Source of the DNA: Metabacillus_B sp050107715
GTDB taxonomy: Bacteria; Bacillota; Bacilli; Bacillales; Bacillaceae
Length of the DNA: 64,000 nucleotides
Assembly: GCF_050107715.1 (NCBI RefSeq)
Contig: NZ_JBNILN010000010.1
Span: 1-64,000, forward strand
Direction of reading: 5' to 3'
Positions 1-8,352 of the stretch are shown here, one piece after another (within the stretch, counting starts at the first letter, position 1; each line of letters begins with the position of its first letter). The notes beneath the pieces were generated by a model, which was given only the letters and a program-made list of their open reading frames with translations, did not search any database and had not been told where the DNA came from. The position numbers and the translations under genes are program-made.

Positions 1-45
1 CTCATAACCCGAAGGTCGCAGGTTCAAATCCTGTCCCCGCAACCA
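1..45 (+). tRNA. tRNA-Met (initiator type), 3' part only
   Basis: The window opens inside a tRNA. The anticodon loop CTCATAA gives anticodon CAT, the T arm GGTTCAAATCC is present and the gene ends in GCAACCA with an encoded CCA. The visible 3' strand of the anticodon stem is ACCC, which fits the GGG/CCC pairs of initiator tRNA, but the 5' half is outside the window, so initiator versus elongator rests on that stem alone. Confidence 0.85.
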
Positions 46-49
46 AAAT

Positions 50-126
50 GGTCCGGTAGTTCAGTTGGTTAGAATGCCTGCCTGTCACGCAGGAGGTCGC
101 GGGTTCGAGTCCCGTCCGGACCGCCA
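50..126 (+). tRNA. tRNA-Asp (GTC)
   Basis: A complete cloverleaf: acceptor GGTCCGG pairs with CCGGACC, the anticodon loop CTGTCAC gives GTC at 84-86, the T arm contains GGTTCGAGTCC, and CCA is encoded at 124-126. It lies 4 bp after the upstream tRNA, so both belong to the tail of one tRNA cluster. Confidence 0.97.
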
Positions 127-143
127 TGATCTTTTAAAAGACA

Positions 144-169
144 ACGAAACGCGATGTTTCGTTTTTTTT
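144..169 (+). terminator. Terminator of the tRNA cluster
   Basis: ACGAAAC, a 5-base loop GCGAT and GTTTCGT form a perfect 7-bp stem followed by a run of T. It sits 18 bp after tRNA-Asp and ends the tRNA transcript before the tsaE operon. Confidence 0.85.
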
Positions 170-208
170 GTGTCTAAAATTTGAGTATGTGAAGTTGAAT
201 CCGTGCAC

Positions 209-237
209 TTGGATAAACGAATGGAGTGCGCTAAACT
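209..237 (+). promoter_or_regulatory. Candidate SigA promoter of the tsaE operon
   Basis: TTGGAT (209-214), a 17-bp spacer and TAAACT (232-237) lie between the tRNA terminator and tsaE. Position and spacing suit the operon promoter; the hexamers are only fair matches. Confidence 0.4.
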
Positions 238-295
238 GTTAATAATGATACAAGAACGAAAAACGTTAATTAATTGCGAAATATAGGTGATTAAA

Positions 296-760
296 ATGAA
301 TGGTTTTGACATCAGTTCTGAATCTGCTCAAGCTACACAAGCTCTTTCTGAAAAACTTGCCAGGTTGCTGAAGGGCGGCGAGGTGCTGACCCTTGAGGGG
401 GATTTAGGTGCGGGGAAAACGACCTTTACGAAAGGTCTTGCCAAGGGCCTTGATATTCAAAAAATCGTGAACAGCCCTACATTTACCATCATGAAAGAAT
501 ACCACGGCGGACGGCTATCGCTTTATCATATGGATGTTTACCGTTTAGATGAAGAAAGCGAAGCATTAGGATTCGAAGAGTACTTTGAAGGGAATGGAGT
601 AACAGTTGTCGAATGGGCTCATTTAATTCAGGACCAGCTGCCAATGGAAAGGCTTGAGATTGCCCTTTTCCGCAGCGGAGACGAAGCAAGATTGCTTCGC
701 TTCCAGCCGCATGGTTCTAAATACATTGATTTATGCAGGGAGCTTTTTGAGAATGAATAA
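296..760 (+). CDS. tsaE: tRNA t6A biosynthesis ATPase TsaE
   Basis: TsaE is the P-loop ATPase of the TsaBDE complex that transfers threonylcarbamoyl to A37 of ANN-decoding tRNAs in the cytoplasm. The 154-aa product has Walker A GDLGAGKTT near residue 35, the NSPTFT segment, and the YHMDVYR and VEWAH motifs of the family. An in-frame GTG at 287 exists, but GGTGAT at 286-291 is the ribosome site for ATG 296. The last 8 bp overlap tsaB, so translation of the two is probably coupled. Function is firm by family; length matches B. subtilis YdiB. Confidence 0.95.
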   Translation: MNGFDISSESAQATQALSEKLARLLKGGEVLTLEGDLGAGKTTFTKGLAKGLDIQKIVNSPTFTIMKEYHGGRLSLYHMDVYRLDEESEALGFEEYFEGNGVTVVEWAHLIQDQLPMERLEIALFRSGDEARLLRFQPHGSKYIDLCRELFENE

Positions 761-1445
761 AGTATTAGCGATTGATACGTCCAATGATACGCTTGGTCTC
801 GCCCTGCTCACGAACGGAAACGTGACAGGAGAATTTATTACGCATTTAAAAAAGAATCACTCTGTCCGAGCCATGCCCGCGGTCGAACAGCTTCTGAAGG
901 ATTGCGGCATCAAGCCCTCCGACTTGGACAGCATCGTGGCCGCAGTGGGTCCCGGCTCTTACACAGGAGTCAGAATCGGTGTAACCATTGCCAAAACTTT
1001 GGCCTGGTCCTTATCGATTCCTCTTTATACTGTTTCAAGCCTGGAGTGCCTCGCAGCCGGCGGCCGTTATTTTGACGGACTGATTTGTCCGCTGTTTGAT
1101 GCAAGAAGAGGCAGGGTGTATACCGGACTATACACCTGGAACGATGGGGTCCTGCTCAGCAGTGCTGATGATCAGAACGTGCTTCTGGCGGATTGGCTTG
1201 AAGGGCTGAAAGAGACAAATAAAAAAGTGCTATTCATAGGGCACGATGTTCACATGCATTGGGAAATGATTGAGGAGAAGCTGGGCAGTCTTGCTGTTAG
1301 AGCCGATCTGGTTCAAAACAGTCCTAGGCCTTCAGAGCTTGCAAGAATCGGTCTTCAAAAGGAGCAAACCTCTGTGCACACCGCTGTGCCAAACTATACG
1401 AGGCTCGCCGAAGCAGAATCTAAGTGGCTTGAAGAGCAAAAATAA
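753..1445 (+). CDS. tsaB: t6A complex dimerisation partner TsaB
   Basis: TsaB is the non-catalytic ASKHA-fold partner of TsaD in t6A synthesis. The 230-aa protein starts MNKVLAIDTSNDTLGLALL, and the glycine-rich GPGSYTGVRIG segment is the family signature. ATG 753 overlaps the tsaE stop region; the longer frame back to 654 lies inside tsaE and is rejected. Length equals B. subtilis YdiC. Next comes rimI after a 13-bp gap. Confidence 0.95.
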   Translation: MNKVLAIDTSNDTLGLALLTNGNVTGEFITHLKKNHSVRAMPAVEQLLKDCGIKPSDLDSIVAAVGPGSYTGVRIGVTIAKTLAWSLSIPLYTVSSLECLAAGGRYFDGLICPLFDARRGRVYTGLYTWNDGVLLSSADDQNVLLADWLEGLKETNKKVLFIGHDVHMHWEMIEEKLGSLAVRADLVQNSPRPSELARIGLQKEQTSVHTAVPNYTRLAEAESKWLEEQK

Positions 1446-1458
1446 GTTGGTGGAGAAC

Positions 1459-1920
1459 GTGGGGAAAAGCGAGTTGAAAATCAGGGCCATGAGGGTCGAG
1501 GATATCGATTCTGTATATGAAATTGAAACGAAGTCCTTTGCAACGCCCTGGAATAAAGAGTCCTTTTATAATGAAGTGGCCCATAACCTGTTTGCCACCT
1601 ACCTTGTCGCTGAGCATGATCATAAGGTAATCGGCTATTGCGGAATCTGGCTCATTGTAGATGAGGCCCAAATCACCAATATCGCCATCCTTCCGGAGTA
1701 TAGAGGAAACGGGTTTGGAGAAACTTTGCTTAAAAAGGCGATGAAAGAAGCAAAAAAGAGGGGAGCCCGCCAGCTCTCGCTTGAAGTAAGGCTGTCCAAC
1801 TACCCAGCCCAGGAGCTGTATAAAAAGCTTGGGTTTAGGCCAGGCGGGATCAGGAAGCAGTATTATACAGATAATTTAGAAGATGCATTAGTGATGTGGG
1901 TGATGTTAAATGGAGTGTAA
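1459..1920 (+). CDS. rimI: Ribosomal protein S18 alanine N-acetyltransferase RimI
   Basis: A GNAT acetyltransferase of about 150 aa. The acetyl-CoA loop is visible as ILPEYRGNGFGETLL and the C-terminal substrate strand as LYKKLGFRPGGIRKQYY. RimI acetylates the N terminus of ribosomal protein S18 and commonly sits between tsaB and tsaD in Firmicutes, as here. The start is uncertain: GTG 1459 (site TGGAG, short spacing) or TTG 1474 (site GGGGA at 1461-1465); both leave the domain intact. The end overlaps the tsaD start by 11 bp. Confidence 0.9.
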   Translation: MGKSELKIRAMRVEDIDSVYEIETKSFATPWNKESFYNEVAHNLFATYLVAEHDHKVIGYCGIWLIVDEAQITNIAILPEYRGNGFGETLLKKAMKEAKKRGARQLSLEVRLSNYPAQELYKKLGFRPGGIRKQYYTDNLEDALVMWVMLNGV

Positions 1921-2923
1921 GGATCGGTATATTCTGGCCATTGAAACGAGCTGTGATGAAACAGCAGCGGCCATTATTAAAAATGGAACGGAAATTGTGT
2001 CCAATGTAGTCGCCTCTCAAATCGAATCGCATAAGCGTTTTGGCGGAGTTGTACCTGAGATTGCGTCCAGGCACCATGTAGAGCAAATTACGCTGGTTCT
2101 TGAAGAAGCGATGCAGCAGGCTAAGCTTGAGTTTAAGGATTTGACCGCGATTGCGGTAACAGAAGGACCTGGTTTAGTAGGAGCCCTGCTGATTGGGGTT
2201 AATGCAGCGAAGGCTCTCGCTTTTGCCCACCAAATCCCCTTGGTCGGCGTTCACCATATCGCAGGCCATATTTACGCCAACCAGCTCATTTCCGAGCTGA
2301 AATTCCCATTGCTTGCGCTGGTTGTATCCGGGGGACATACCGAGCTTGTCTATATGAAAGAGCACGGCTCATTTGAAGTAATTGGCGAGACACTGGATGA
2401 TGCAGCGGGAGAAGCCTATGACAAAGTAGCCCGGACCCTGCAGCTGCCATACCCGGGGGGGCCTCACATTGACCGGCTTGCCCAGGAAGGAGAACCGGTC
2501 ATTGACCTGCCGCGTGCATGGCTTGAGGAAGGCTCCTATCATTTCAGCTTCAGCGGGCTTAAGTCTGCCGTCATTAATACGCTTCATAATGCCAGGCAAA
2601 AAGGCCAGATCATTGAAGCGAGAGATCTTGCGGCAAGCTTCCAGCAGAGCGTCATCGATGTTCTGGTGGAAAAAACCTTCCGCGCGGCTATCGAGTATGG
2701 AATCGGGCAGGTGGTGCTTGCAGGAGGAGTAGCTGCAAATAAAGGGCTGCGACAGGCATTGTCAGTCCGTTTTGAGGAGCGTTCAGACATAGAGCTTGTG
2801 ATTCCTCCATTATCCTTATGTACAGATAATGCCGCGATGATTGGCGCTGCAGGGGATATGCTCTATCAAAAAGGAGTTCGAGGCCATATGGGTATGAATG
2901 CTAATCCGGGGCTGGAACTATAG
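1910..2923 (+). CDS. tsaD: tRNA N6-threonylcarbamoyltransferase TsaD
   Basis: TsaD is the catalytic metalloprotein of t6A synthesis. The 337-aa protein starts with the ASKHA motif ILAIETSCDETAAA, has the metal ligands HHIAGH (H-x3-H), SGGHTEL, and near the C terminus LCTDNAAMI with the third metal ligand Asp. ATG 1910 overlaps rimI. It is last in the operon; a DnaA-box cluster and a two-way terminator follow. Older names are gcp and ydiE. Confidence 0.97.
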   Translation: MECKDRYILAIETSCDETAAAIIKNGTEIVSNVVASQIESHKRFGGVVPEIASRHHVEQITLVLEEAMQQAKLEFKDLTAIAVTEGPGLVGALLIGVNAAKALAFAHQIPLVGVHHIAGHIYANQLISELKFPLLALVVSGGHTELVYMKEHGSFEVIGETLDDAAGEAYDKVARTLQLPYPGGPHIDRLAQEGEPVIDLPRAWLEEGSYHFSFSGLKSAVINTLHNARQKGQIIEARDLAASFQQSVIDVLVEKTFRAAIEYGIGQVVLAGGVAANKGLRQALSVRFEERSDIELVIPPLSLCTDNAAMIGAAGDMLYQKGVRGHMGMNANPGLEL

Positions 2924-2975
2924 AACGACAGAATCTTTGCTGTGTATAAATGGCGAAGGTTCTTTTTTTTACAGG

Positions 2976-3135
2976 TTATCAACAGGTTTATCCACAAACC
3001 TGTTGATAGAATTCCAAACCTTGCAAAATAAGGGGCTTTGGACTGTGGAAAATGTGGATAAAATGAGGGTTATTTGTGGATAGTGTGGATAATAGAGCTG
3101 GGAGCTTGAAAAATAAGTGCTGAAGCTGTGGATAA
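2976..3135. other. DnaA-box cluster (eight boxes)
   Basis: Four exact copies of TTATCCACA or its complement TGTGGATAA lie at 2988-2996, 3053-3061, 3084-3092 and 3127-3135. Four one-mismatch copies lie at 2976-2984 (TTATCAACA), 3001-3009 (TGTTGATAG), 3044-3052 (TGTGGAAAA) and 3075-3083 (TGTGGATAG). The gap between tsaD and ydiF is non-coding. From memory, one of the DnaA-box clusters of B. subtilis away from oriC lies in the same gcp-ydiF gap, where such clusters titrate DnaA and restrain initiation. No DUE or dnaA gene is present, so this is not proposed as an origin. Confidence 0.85.
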
Positions 3136-3166
3136 AAAAAGAACAGCTTGAACGCTGTCCTTTTTC
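3136..3166. terminator. Bidirectional terminator between tsaD and ydiF
   Basis: ACAGC and GCTGT form the core of a stem around TTGAAC. It is flanked by an A run on the left and a T run on the right, so it can end transcripts from both converging genes. Confidence 0.7.
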
Positions 3167-3169
3167 CTT

Positions 3170-5095
3170 CTATTCCTGAAGCTGTTCCCACTCGTCCATC
3201 AAGTTGGCAACCAAAAGCCGGTATTCTTCATTTTTCCGGTTGATTTCCTGCAGCTTTTCGTGATCCTGATAATAATCGGGATCGGCGAGCAGCTGCTCGT
3301 TTTCTTCGATTTTTTCTTCAAAGCTGAAAATTGCGGATTCAATTTCTTCAATTCTTCTTGAACGCTGCCGTTCAAGCTTTTTCAATTCTTTTTCCTGCTG
3401 GTACGAAAGCTTCGTTTCCTTTTGTTCCTTTGCTGGGGAGAGCGCAGTTTTTTCCTGCTGTTCCAGAGCTGCGAGCTCCTCCTGTTCCTGTTTTTTGGCC
3501 AGGTAATAATCGTAATCACCGAGGAACATTTCCAGCCCATCCCGGGAGAGCTCACACACCTTTGTAGCAATGCGGTTGATGAAATACCGGTCATGTGAGA
3601 CGAACAAAATGGTGCCGGGGTAATCCACAAGGGCATTTTCCAGCACTTCTTTGCTGTCCAGATCCAAATGGTTTGTCGGCTCATCCAGGATAAGCAAATT
3701 GGCTTTTTCCATCATCAGTTTTGCAAGGGCAAGCCGTGCTTTTTCTCCCCCGCTTAAAGCAGACACCGGTTTAAGAACGTCGTCCCCGCTGAAGAGGAAG
3801 TTTCCGAGAACAGTCCGGATTTCTTTTTCAGGCTTTAGCGGATATTCATCCCAAAGCTCATTCAGGACCCGTTTATTCGAGGTCAGCTCGGCCTGCTCCT
3901 GGTCATAATAGCTGATCTTTAAACTGGAGCCGTAACGGATGTCGCCCTCCATCGCCTTTAGCTTGCCGACGATTGTTTTAAGCAGGGTGGATTTGCCGAT
4001 CCCGTTCGGTCCGACAAGGGCTAAGCTGTCGCCGCGGTCTGCTGCGAATGTGATATTGGAGATAGCAGGTGCTTTGCCGTCATAGGAGACGGTCAGCCCA
4101 TCCACTTTAAGGACATCGTTCCCGCTCTGCTTATCAATATCAAACCGGAATACGGCAGATTTTTCGTCGCCTTGGGGCCTGTCCATCATATCCATCTTTT
4201 CCAGCTGCTTGCGGCGGCTTTGAGCCCGTTTTGTTGTTGAAGCTCTTGCCAGGTTCCGCTGAACAAATTCCCTCAATTTTGCGGCTTCGTCCTGCTGTTT
4301 TTCATAGGCTTTCATATCCCGTTCATAGTTCTCGGCCTTTTGCTGAAGGTAGGCGGAGTAATTTCCGTGAAATTTGGCTGATTGATGCCGTGAAATTTCG
4401 TATACCTGATTGACAACCTTGTCCAGGAAGTACCGGTCATGCGAGACGATCAGCACGGCTCCCTTATAGCCCTGCAAGTATTGCTCAAGCCATGAGAGGG
4501 TAGCGATATCCAGATGGTTGGTCGGCTCATCGAGAATCAGCAGATCCGGACTCGTCAGAAGAAGCTTCCCGAGCGCGAGACGGGTCTTCTGGCCGCCGCT
4601 TAAAGTGGAGATGGAGATGGATTGGTCAAAATCCCCAAAACCGAGACCATGGAGGATGGATCGGATATCCGCTTCGTATTGGTAGCCGCCCTGTTCCTTA
4701 AAGTCGGTTTGAAGGCGGTCATATTCCTTCATTGTCTGGCTGAACTGGGGACTTGCGGGATCAATCTCTGCCATATCGGCTTCCATGCTGCGCATTTTCT
4801 TTTCCATCTTTTGAAATTCGCTGAACACTGTCAGCATTTCATCCCATATCGAACGGGAGGACTCAAGTCCTGTATTCTGGGCTAGATAGCCGATGGTCAG
4901 ATCCTTCGGCTTTATCAGCTCCCCGGAATCATACGAAAGCTGGCCGGAAATGATTTTCAGGAGCGTCGATTTGCCTGCTCCGTTTCTTCCAACAAGCGCT
5001 ATCCGGTCCCGTGTCTGAACTTCAAGCTTAATATTGGATAATATCGGTTCAGCTCCAAAAGATTTTGTGAGCTGCTGAACTTGCAGTAGAATCAT
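3170..5095 (-). CDS. ydiF: ABC-F type ATPase (YdiF family)
   Basis: A soluble ABC-F protein of 641 aa with two nucleotide-binding domains and no membrane segment. Domain 1 has Walker A GRNGAGKST and LSGGQ; domain 2 has GPNGIGKST and LSGGEKARLAL; both have LILDEPTNHLD. The linker contains the RNLARASTTKRAQSRRK segment typical of ABC-F factors that enter the ribosomal E site. A charged coiled-coil C-terminal tail follows. ATG 5095 has AGGTGA just upstream; the longer frame to 5257 lacks homology and is rejected. The role is probably translation support; resistance is not implied. Confidence 0.92.
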   Translation of the reverse strand: MILLQVQQLTKSFGAEPILSNIKLEVQTRDRIALVGRNGAGKSTLLKIISGQLSYDSGELIKPKDLTIGYLAQNTGLESSRSIWDEMLTVFSEFQKMEKKMRSMEADMAEIDPASPQFSQTMKEYDRLQTDFKEQGGYQYEADIRSILHGLGFGDFDQSISISTLSGGQKTRLALGKLLLTSPDLLILDEPTNHLDIATLSWLEQYLQGYKGAVLIVSHDRYFLDKVVNQVYEISRHQSAKFHGNYSAYLQQKAENYERDMKAYEKQQDEAAKLREFVQRNLARASTTKRAQSRRKQLEKMDMMDRPQGDEKSAVFRFDIDKQSGNDVLKVDGLTVSYDGKAPAISNITFAADRGDSLALVGPNGIGKSTLLKTIVGKLKAMEGDIRYGSSLKISYYDQEQAELTSNKRVLNELWDEYPLKPEKEIRTVLGNFLFSGDDVLKPVSALSGGEKARLALAKLMMEKANLLILDEPTNHLDLDSKEVLENALVDYPGTILFVSHDRYFINRIATKVCELSRDGLEMFLGDYDYYLAKKQEQEELAALEQQEKTALSPAKEQKETKLSYQQEKELKKLERQRSRRIEEIESAIFSFEEKIEENEQLLADPDYYQDHEKLQEINRKNEEYRLLVANLMDEWEQLQE

Positions 5096-5368
5096 ACTTT
5101 TCACCTCATATATACTCCTTTCAGTGTAGCTCAACTGCCGAATGCGGGCAACCTTGCCGTCTCTTTTATGGCAAATTCCTGGTATCCGCCAAAAGACAAT
5201 TTTAGAAAAATAGTGTATAGTTTGGGTAGGATGCCATCTATACCGTCTTCTTCGCATTTATGCAGGAAATGGAATTGGAAGCGCTAACGTAAAAATAGAA
5301 GATATAACTATATAGAATAAGAGGCGAATGCCTGTAGATTTGCATCAAGGAATGTGAGGGAACCATAC

Positions 5369-6016
5369 ATGAACATTGACCAATCCAAAATACCGCAGGC
5401 GACCGCGAAACGTCTGCCGCTTTATTACCGTTTCTTAAAAAACCTTCATTCTTCCGGAAAGCAGAGAGTGTCATCAGCAGAATTGAGCGACGCTGTAAAG
5501 GTGGACTCTGCCACGATCCGCAGGGATTTCTCCTACTTCGGGGCTCTTGGAAAAAAAGGCTATGGATACAACGTGGACTATTTGCTTTCCTTTTTTCGGA
5601 AAACGCTGGATCAGGATGAGCTGACGAAGGTCATTTTGATTGGGGTCGGGAACCTCGGAACGGCATTTTTGCACTATAATTTTTCAAAAAACAACAACAC
5701 AGAAATCTTCGCGGCTTTTGACGTGGATGAAGAGAAAATTGGGACTCAGGTCGGAGAAGTGCCGATCTTCCATCTGGATGATCTGGAGGAGCGTCTTCCT
5801 GAAGGAGCACCGGTAGCAATTCTTACCGTTCCAGCACCGGCTGCGCAGTCGATCACAGACAGGCTGATTTCAATAGGGGTCAAAGGGATTCTAAATTTTA
5901 CACCAGCAAGACTGAACGTGCCGGACAATATTCGGATTCATCATATCGATTTGGCAGTGGAGCTGCAATCTCTTGTTTACTTCTTAAAGCATTATCCAAG
6001 CGAGACATCTGTGTAA
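5369..6016 (+). CDS. rex: Redox-sensing transcriptional repressor Rex
   Basis: Rex senses the NADH/NAD+ ratio and represses fermentation and anaerobic genes. The 215-aa protein has an N-terminal winged helix (SKIPQATAKRLPLYYRFL; VDSATIRRDFSYFG) and a Rossmann domain with GVGNLGTAFL. The C-terminal swap helix is present (IHHIDLAVELQSL). ATG 5369 is preferred over an in-frame GTG at 5354, because GTGAGGG at 5354-5360 serves as the ribosome site. No Rex box was seen upstream. tatC follows after 16 bp. Confidence 0.96.
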   Translation: MNIDQSKIPQATAKRLPLYYRFLKNLHSSGKQRVSSAELSDAVKVDSATIRRDFSYFGALGKKGYGYNVDYLLSFFRKTLDQDELTKVILIGVGNLGTAFLHYNFSKNNNTEIFAAFDVDEEKIGTQVGEVPIFHLDDLEERLPEGAPVAILTVPAPAAQSITDRLISIGVKGILNFTPARLNVPDNIRIHHIDLAVELQSLVYFLKHYPSETSV

Positions 6017-6032
6017 AAGGATGGATGGTCCC

Positions 6033-6791
6033 ATGAACGAACGGGAAATGACGGTTTATGAGCACATAGAAGAGCTACGGAAACGGATCATCTTCATAGT
6101 CATCTTTTTTATCATCGCGCTGGCCGCCGGCTTTTTTCTGGCCAAGCCCCTCATTTTATTTCTGCAGCAGACAGAAGAGGCGAAGAACCTGACCTTGAAC
6201 GCGTTCAGGATTTCAGACCCGCTGCTGCTTTATATGAAATTTGCCTTTATTATTGCGTTTGTTCTCATCTCCCCGCTGATTTTGTTTCAGCTTTGGTCGT
6301 TTATCAGCCCTGGCTTATATGAAAGAGAGCGAAATGCGACATTAAGCTACATCCCGCTTAGCGTCCTCTTATTTTTAGCGGGACTGGCATTTTCCTATTT
6401 CGTTCTATTTCCGTTTGTCATCCGGTTTATGACTGAATTGTCGGCCGATATGGGCATCAATCAGGTCATCGGCATCAATGAGTACTTTCAATTCCTGCTG
6501 GAGCTGACCTTGCCTTTCGGACTGCTCTTCCAGCTGCCTGTCGTCATTATGTTCCTGACAAGGCTTGGCATCGTCACCCCGCTGTTTTTAAGGAAAGTCC
6601 GTAAATACGCGTACTTCCTTTTGCTTGTGGTCGCCGGGTTCATTACACCGCCTGAGATCCTGTCACAAATGATCGTGCTGCTGCCGCTTGTTCTTTTATA
6701 TGAAATCAGCATCATCGTTTCACAGAGAGCGTATCGGAAGTCGCAGCTCATCCAGATGGAGGAAGAGGCGAAGGAACAGCTTTCGGAATAA
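6033..6791 (+). CDS. tatC: Twin-arginine translocase subunit TatC (TatCy type)
   Basis: A six-span inner-membrane TatC of 252 aa that recognises twin-arginine signal peptides. The family segments HIEELRKRI, the SPLILFQLW loop, FITPPEILSQ and LLYEISI are visible. AAAGGATGG at 6016-6024 favours ATG 6033 over ATG 6021. In B. subtilis a tatA-like gene lies between rex and tatCy; here only 16 bp separate rex and tatC, so this subunit must use a TatA encoded elsewhere, possibly the one at 54814. Confidence 0.93.
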   Translation: MNEREMTVYEHIEELRKRIIFIVIFFIIALAAGFFLAKPLILFLQQTEEAKNLTLNAFRISDPLLLYMKFAFIIAFVLISPLILFQLWSFISPGLYERERNATLSYIPLSVLLFLAGLAFSYFVLFPFVIRFMTELSADMGINQVIGINEYFQFLLELTLPFGLLFQLPVVIMFLTRLGIVTPLFLRKVRKYAYFLLLVVAGFITPPEILSQMIVLLPLVLLYEISIIVSQRAYRKSQLIQMEEEAKEQLSE

Positions 6792-6794
6792 AAA

Positions 6795-6827
6795 AATAAC
6801 CTATCCGGACGGGATAGGTTATTTCCT
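6795..6827. terminator. Bidirectional terminator after tatC / ydiK
   Basis: AATAACCTATCC, loop GGAC or GGACG, and GGATAGGTTATT form a perfect 12-bp stem. An A run on the left and T-rich sequence on the right let it serve tatC and the converging ydiK. Confidence 0.85.
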
Positions 6828-7022
6828 TTGGATCTCTCTTTTCAGCTTACTGCCAAACAGAAACATCCGGATAGCTACCGCGAAATCAAAGGTCGCAATG
6901 ATCATGAGGATCACGGTAGAAAAGGAATACAATCCGTTTGACGCACTATTAATCGCAAGGTACGTAAACAGAATGCCCATGGCTAAATAAAAGAGGGCAA
7001 GAGCCCAGGGACGTGCTTTCAT
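6819..7022 (-). CDS. ydiK: Small membrane protein YdiK
   Basis: A 67-aa protein with two hydrophobic segments (LALFYLAMGILFTYLAI and VILMIIATFDFAVAI) and a basic C terminus. It has the size, position and FSTVILMIIATFDFAVAIR-like core of B. subtilis YdiK, whose function is unknown. Its ATG overlaps the stop of the upstream CPBP gene by 4 bp (ATGA), so the two form an operon. Confidence 0.8.
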   Translation of the reverse strand: MKARPWALALFYLAMGILFTYLAINSASNGLYSFSTVILMIIATFDFAVAIRMFLFGSKLKREIQRK

Positions 7023-7735
7023 AAGAAGGTTCCTCCAATAATGCTTTGCAATTGCTCTGCTTCCTTCAGCATTCTTTCAATATCATCACTATATACATAC
7101 TGAATGATGACCACAAGTGTGTTCATAAATACGTGGGCGATAATCGGAACGATAATCCGCTTTGTCTTAACGTACAAAAACGCAAAGGTCAGACCCATTG
7201 CCGTATAAAGCAGAATGTGGGCAGGATCCTGGTGGACCACTGCAAAGATGACAGAGCTGATGACAGCTGCAAGGATAAAGTTGGTCCGTTTGTAAATGGT
7301 TCCGAAAATGATTTTTCGGAAAATGATTTCCTCGAGAATCGGCCCTGCAATGGAGACGACAAATACCATAAGGGGTGTCAGTCTCACAATCTCCATGATC
7401 TGCTGCGTATTCTCTGATCCCGGCTTAATGCCGAGCAGCTGGGATTCAATATTTGCTGCGATAACCTGGGCAAGAAACGCCAGAAAAATTCCTCCGACAG
7501 CCCAGGCTGCGGACGAAGAAGCAGAAGCCGGAGTTCCCCTTAAGTCCGTTTCTCCTTTATCCTTTCTCAAAAGGAAAAGAACAATGGCGAGACCGGCGGC
7601 AAAGCTGATGATGTTCCAGTAGCCGATCACCTGGTTCCGTTCAACCCCCAGGCTTAAGAGAAGCGGGGCACCGGCGAAAATGGAAAACTGCATAACGACA
7701 TATGTAAGCAAAATGTACCAGTAATGTTTCTTCAC
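7019..7735 (-). CDS. ydiL: CPBP-family intramembrane metalloprotease YdiL
   Basis: A 238-aa membrane protein of the CPBP (Abi/CAAX protease-like) family. The glutamate motif GPILEEIIFRKI is followed by a histidine segment (FAVVHQDPAHI) and a second one (IAHVFMNTL), the usual metal ligands of the family. It is transcribed away from groES and ahead of ydiK. Substrate unknown. Confidence 0.88.
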   Translation of the reverse strand: MKKHYWYILLTYVVMQFSIFAGAPLLLSLGVERNQVIGYWNIISFAAGLAIVLFLLRKDKGETDLRGTPASASSSAAWAVGGIFLAFLAQVIAANIESQLLGIKPGSENTQQIMEIVRLTPLMVFVVSIAGPILEEIIFRKIIFGTIYKRTNFILAAVISSVIFAVVHQDPAHILLYTAMGLTFAFLYVKTKRIIVPIIAHVFMNTLVVIIQYVYSDDIERMLKEAEQLQSIIGGTFL

Positions 7736-7904
7736 GTCTAAGCTCCTTTAGGATCCGCACTTGCTTATAGCCTATTCCTGAGTGCGGCTAATGATACGCT
7801 AATAACAATTGTACCATATCCAGCTTCCCATCACTCCTGACAGACCTGACTGAGTGCGTTTTCAATTGTTGAATTTCGTCGAACAAAAATTAAATGGTTT
7901 TCAC

Positions 7905-7933
7905 TTGAAATTCGGAAAAAGTTTATATAATAT
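7905..7933 (+). promoter_or_regulatory. SigA-type promoter of groESL
   Basis: TTGAAA at 7905-7910 is followed by the TATATAATAT stretch at 7924-7933. The -10 can be read as TATAAT (15-bp spacer) or TAATAT (17-bp spacer). It lies just upstream of CIRCE. Confidence 0.7.
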
Positions 7934-7944
7934 AGACTTGTGTG

Positions 7945-7971
7945 TTAGCACTCAACATAAACGAGTGCTAA
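7945..7971 (+). promoter_or_regulatory. CIRCE operator (HrcA site)
   Basis: TTAGCACTC, nine bases and GAGTGCTAA form a perfect CIRCE inverted repeat in the groES leader. HrcA binds it and represses groESL until heat stress. hrcA itself is not in the window. Confidence 0.97.
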
Positions 7972-8011
7972 TAAATTAAATTTACATATGAAAATGAGGA
8001 GGGTGTTTCAC

Positions 8012-8296
8012 TTGTTAAAGCCACTAGGTGATCGTGTAATTATTGAATTGGTTGAATCTGAGGAAAAAACAGCAAGCGGCATCGTATTGCCTGATTCTGC
8101 GAAGGAAAAACCGCAAGAAGGAAAAGTTGTAGCTGCTGGTACAGGACGCACGCTGGACAATGGCGAGAAGGTTGCTCTTGAAGTAGCTGCGGGCGATCGC
8201 ATCATCTTCTCAAAATATGCTGGAACTGAAGTTAAATATGAAGGTACAGAATACCTGATCCTTCGTGAGAGCGACATTTTAGCGGTTATCGGCTAA
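8012..8296 (+). CDS. groES: Co-chaperonin GroES
   Basis: The 94-aa lid of the GroEL chamber. It reads MLKPLGDRVIIELVESEEKT, with the mobile loop near ASGIVLPDSAKEKPQEGK. The start is TTG 8012 behind AGGAGGGTG at 7998-8006, as in B. subtilis. An upstream in-frame ATG at 7988 has no site and would add eight residues. It forms the CIRCE-controlled groESL operon with groEL, 56 bp downstream. Confidence 0.97.
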   Translation: MLKPLGDRVIIELVESEEKTASGIVLPDSAKEKPQEGKVVAAGTGRTLDNGEKVALEVAAGDRIIFSKYAGTEVKYEGTEYLILRESDILAVIG

Positions 8297-8352
8297 TCGA
8301 TCCAACCGGATAAAAAAATAAAACGATAAACAATTCCAAGGAGGTATTTTTC

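Noticed and set aside
85..312. Minus-strand ORF across tRNA-Asp
   Set aside because: It overlaps a complete tRNA and its terminator and ends in frames read through the tRNA; no ribosome site.
2923..3170. Replication origin at the DnaA-box cluster
   Set aside because: No AT-rich unwinding element, dnaA or dnaN; the cluster is better explained as a regulatory DnaA site.
5096..5368. Rex box controlling rex
   Set aside because: No TTGTGAA-N4-TTCACAA-like dyad was found in the gap.
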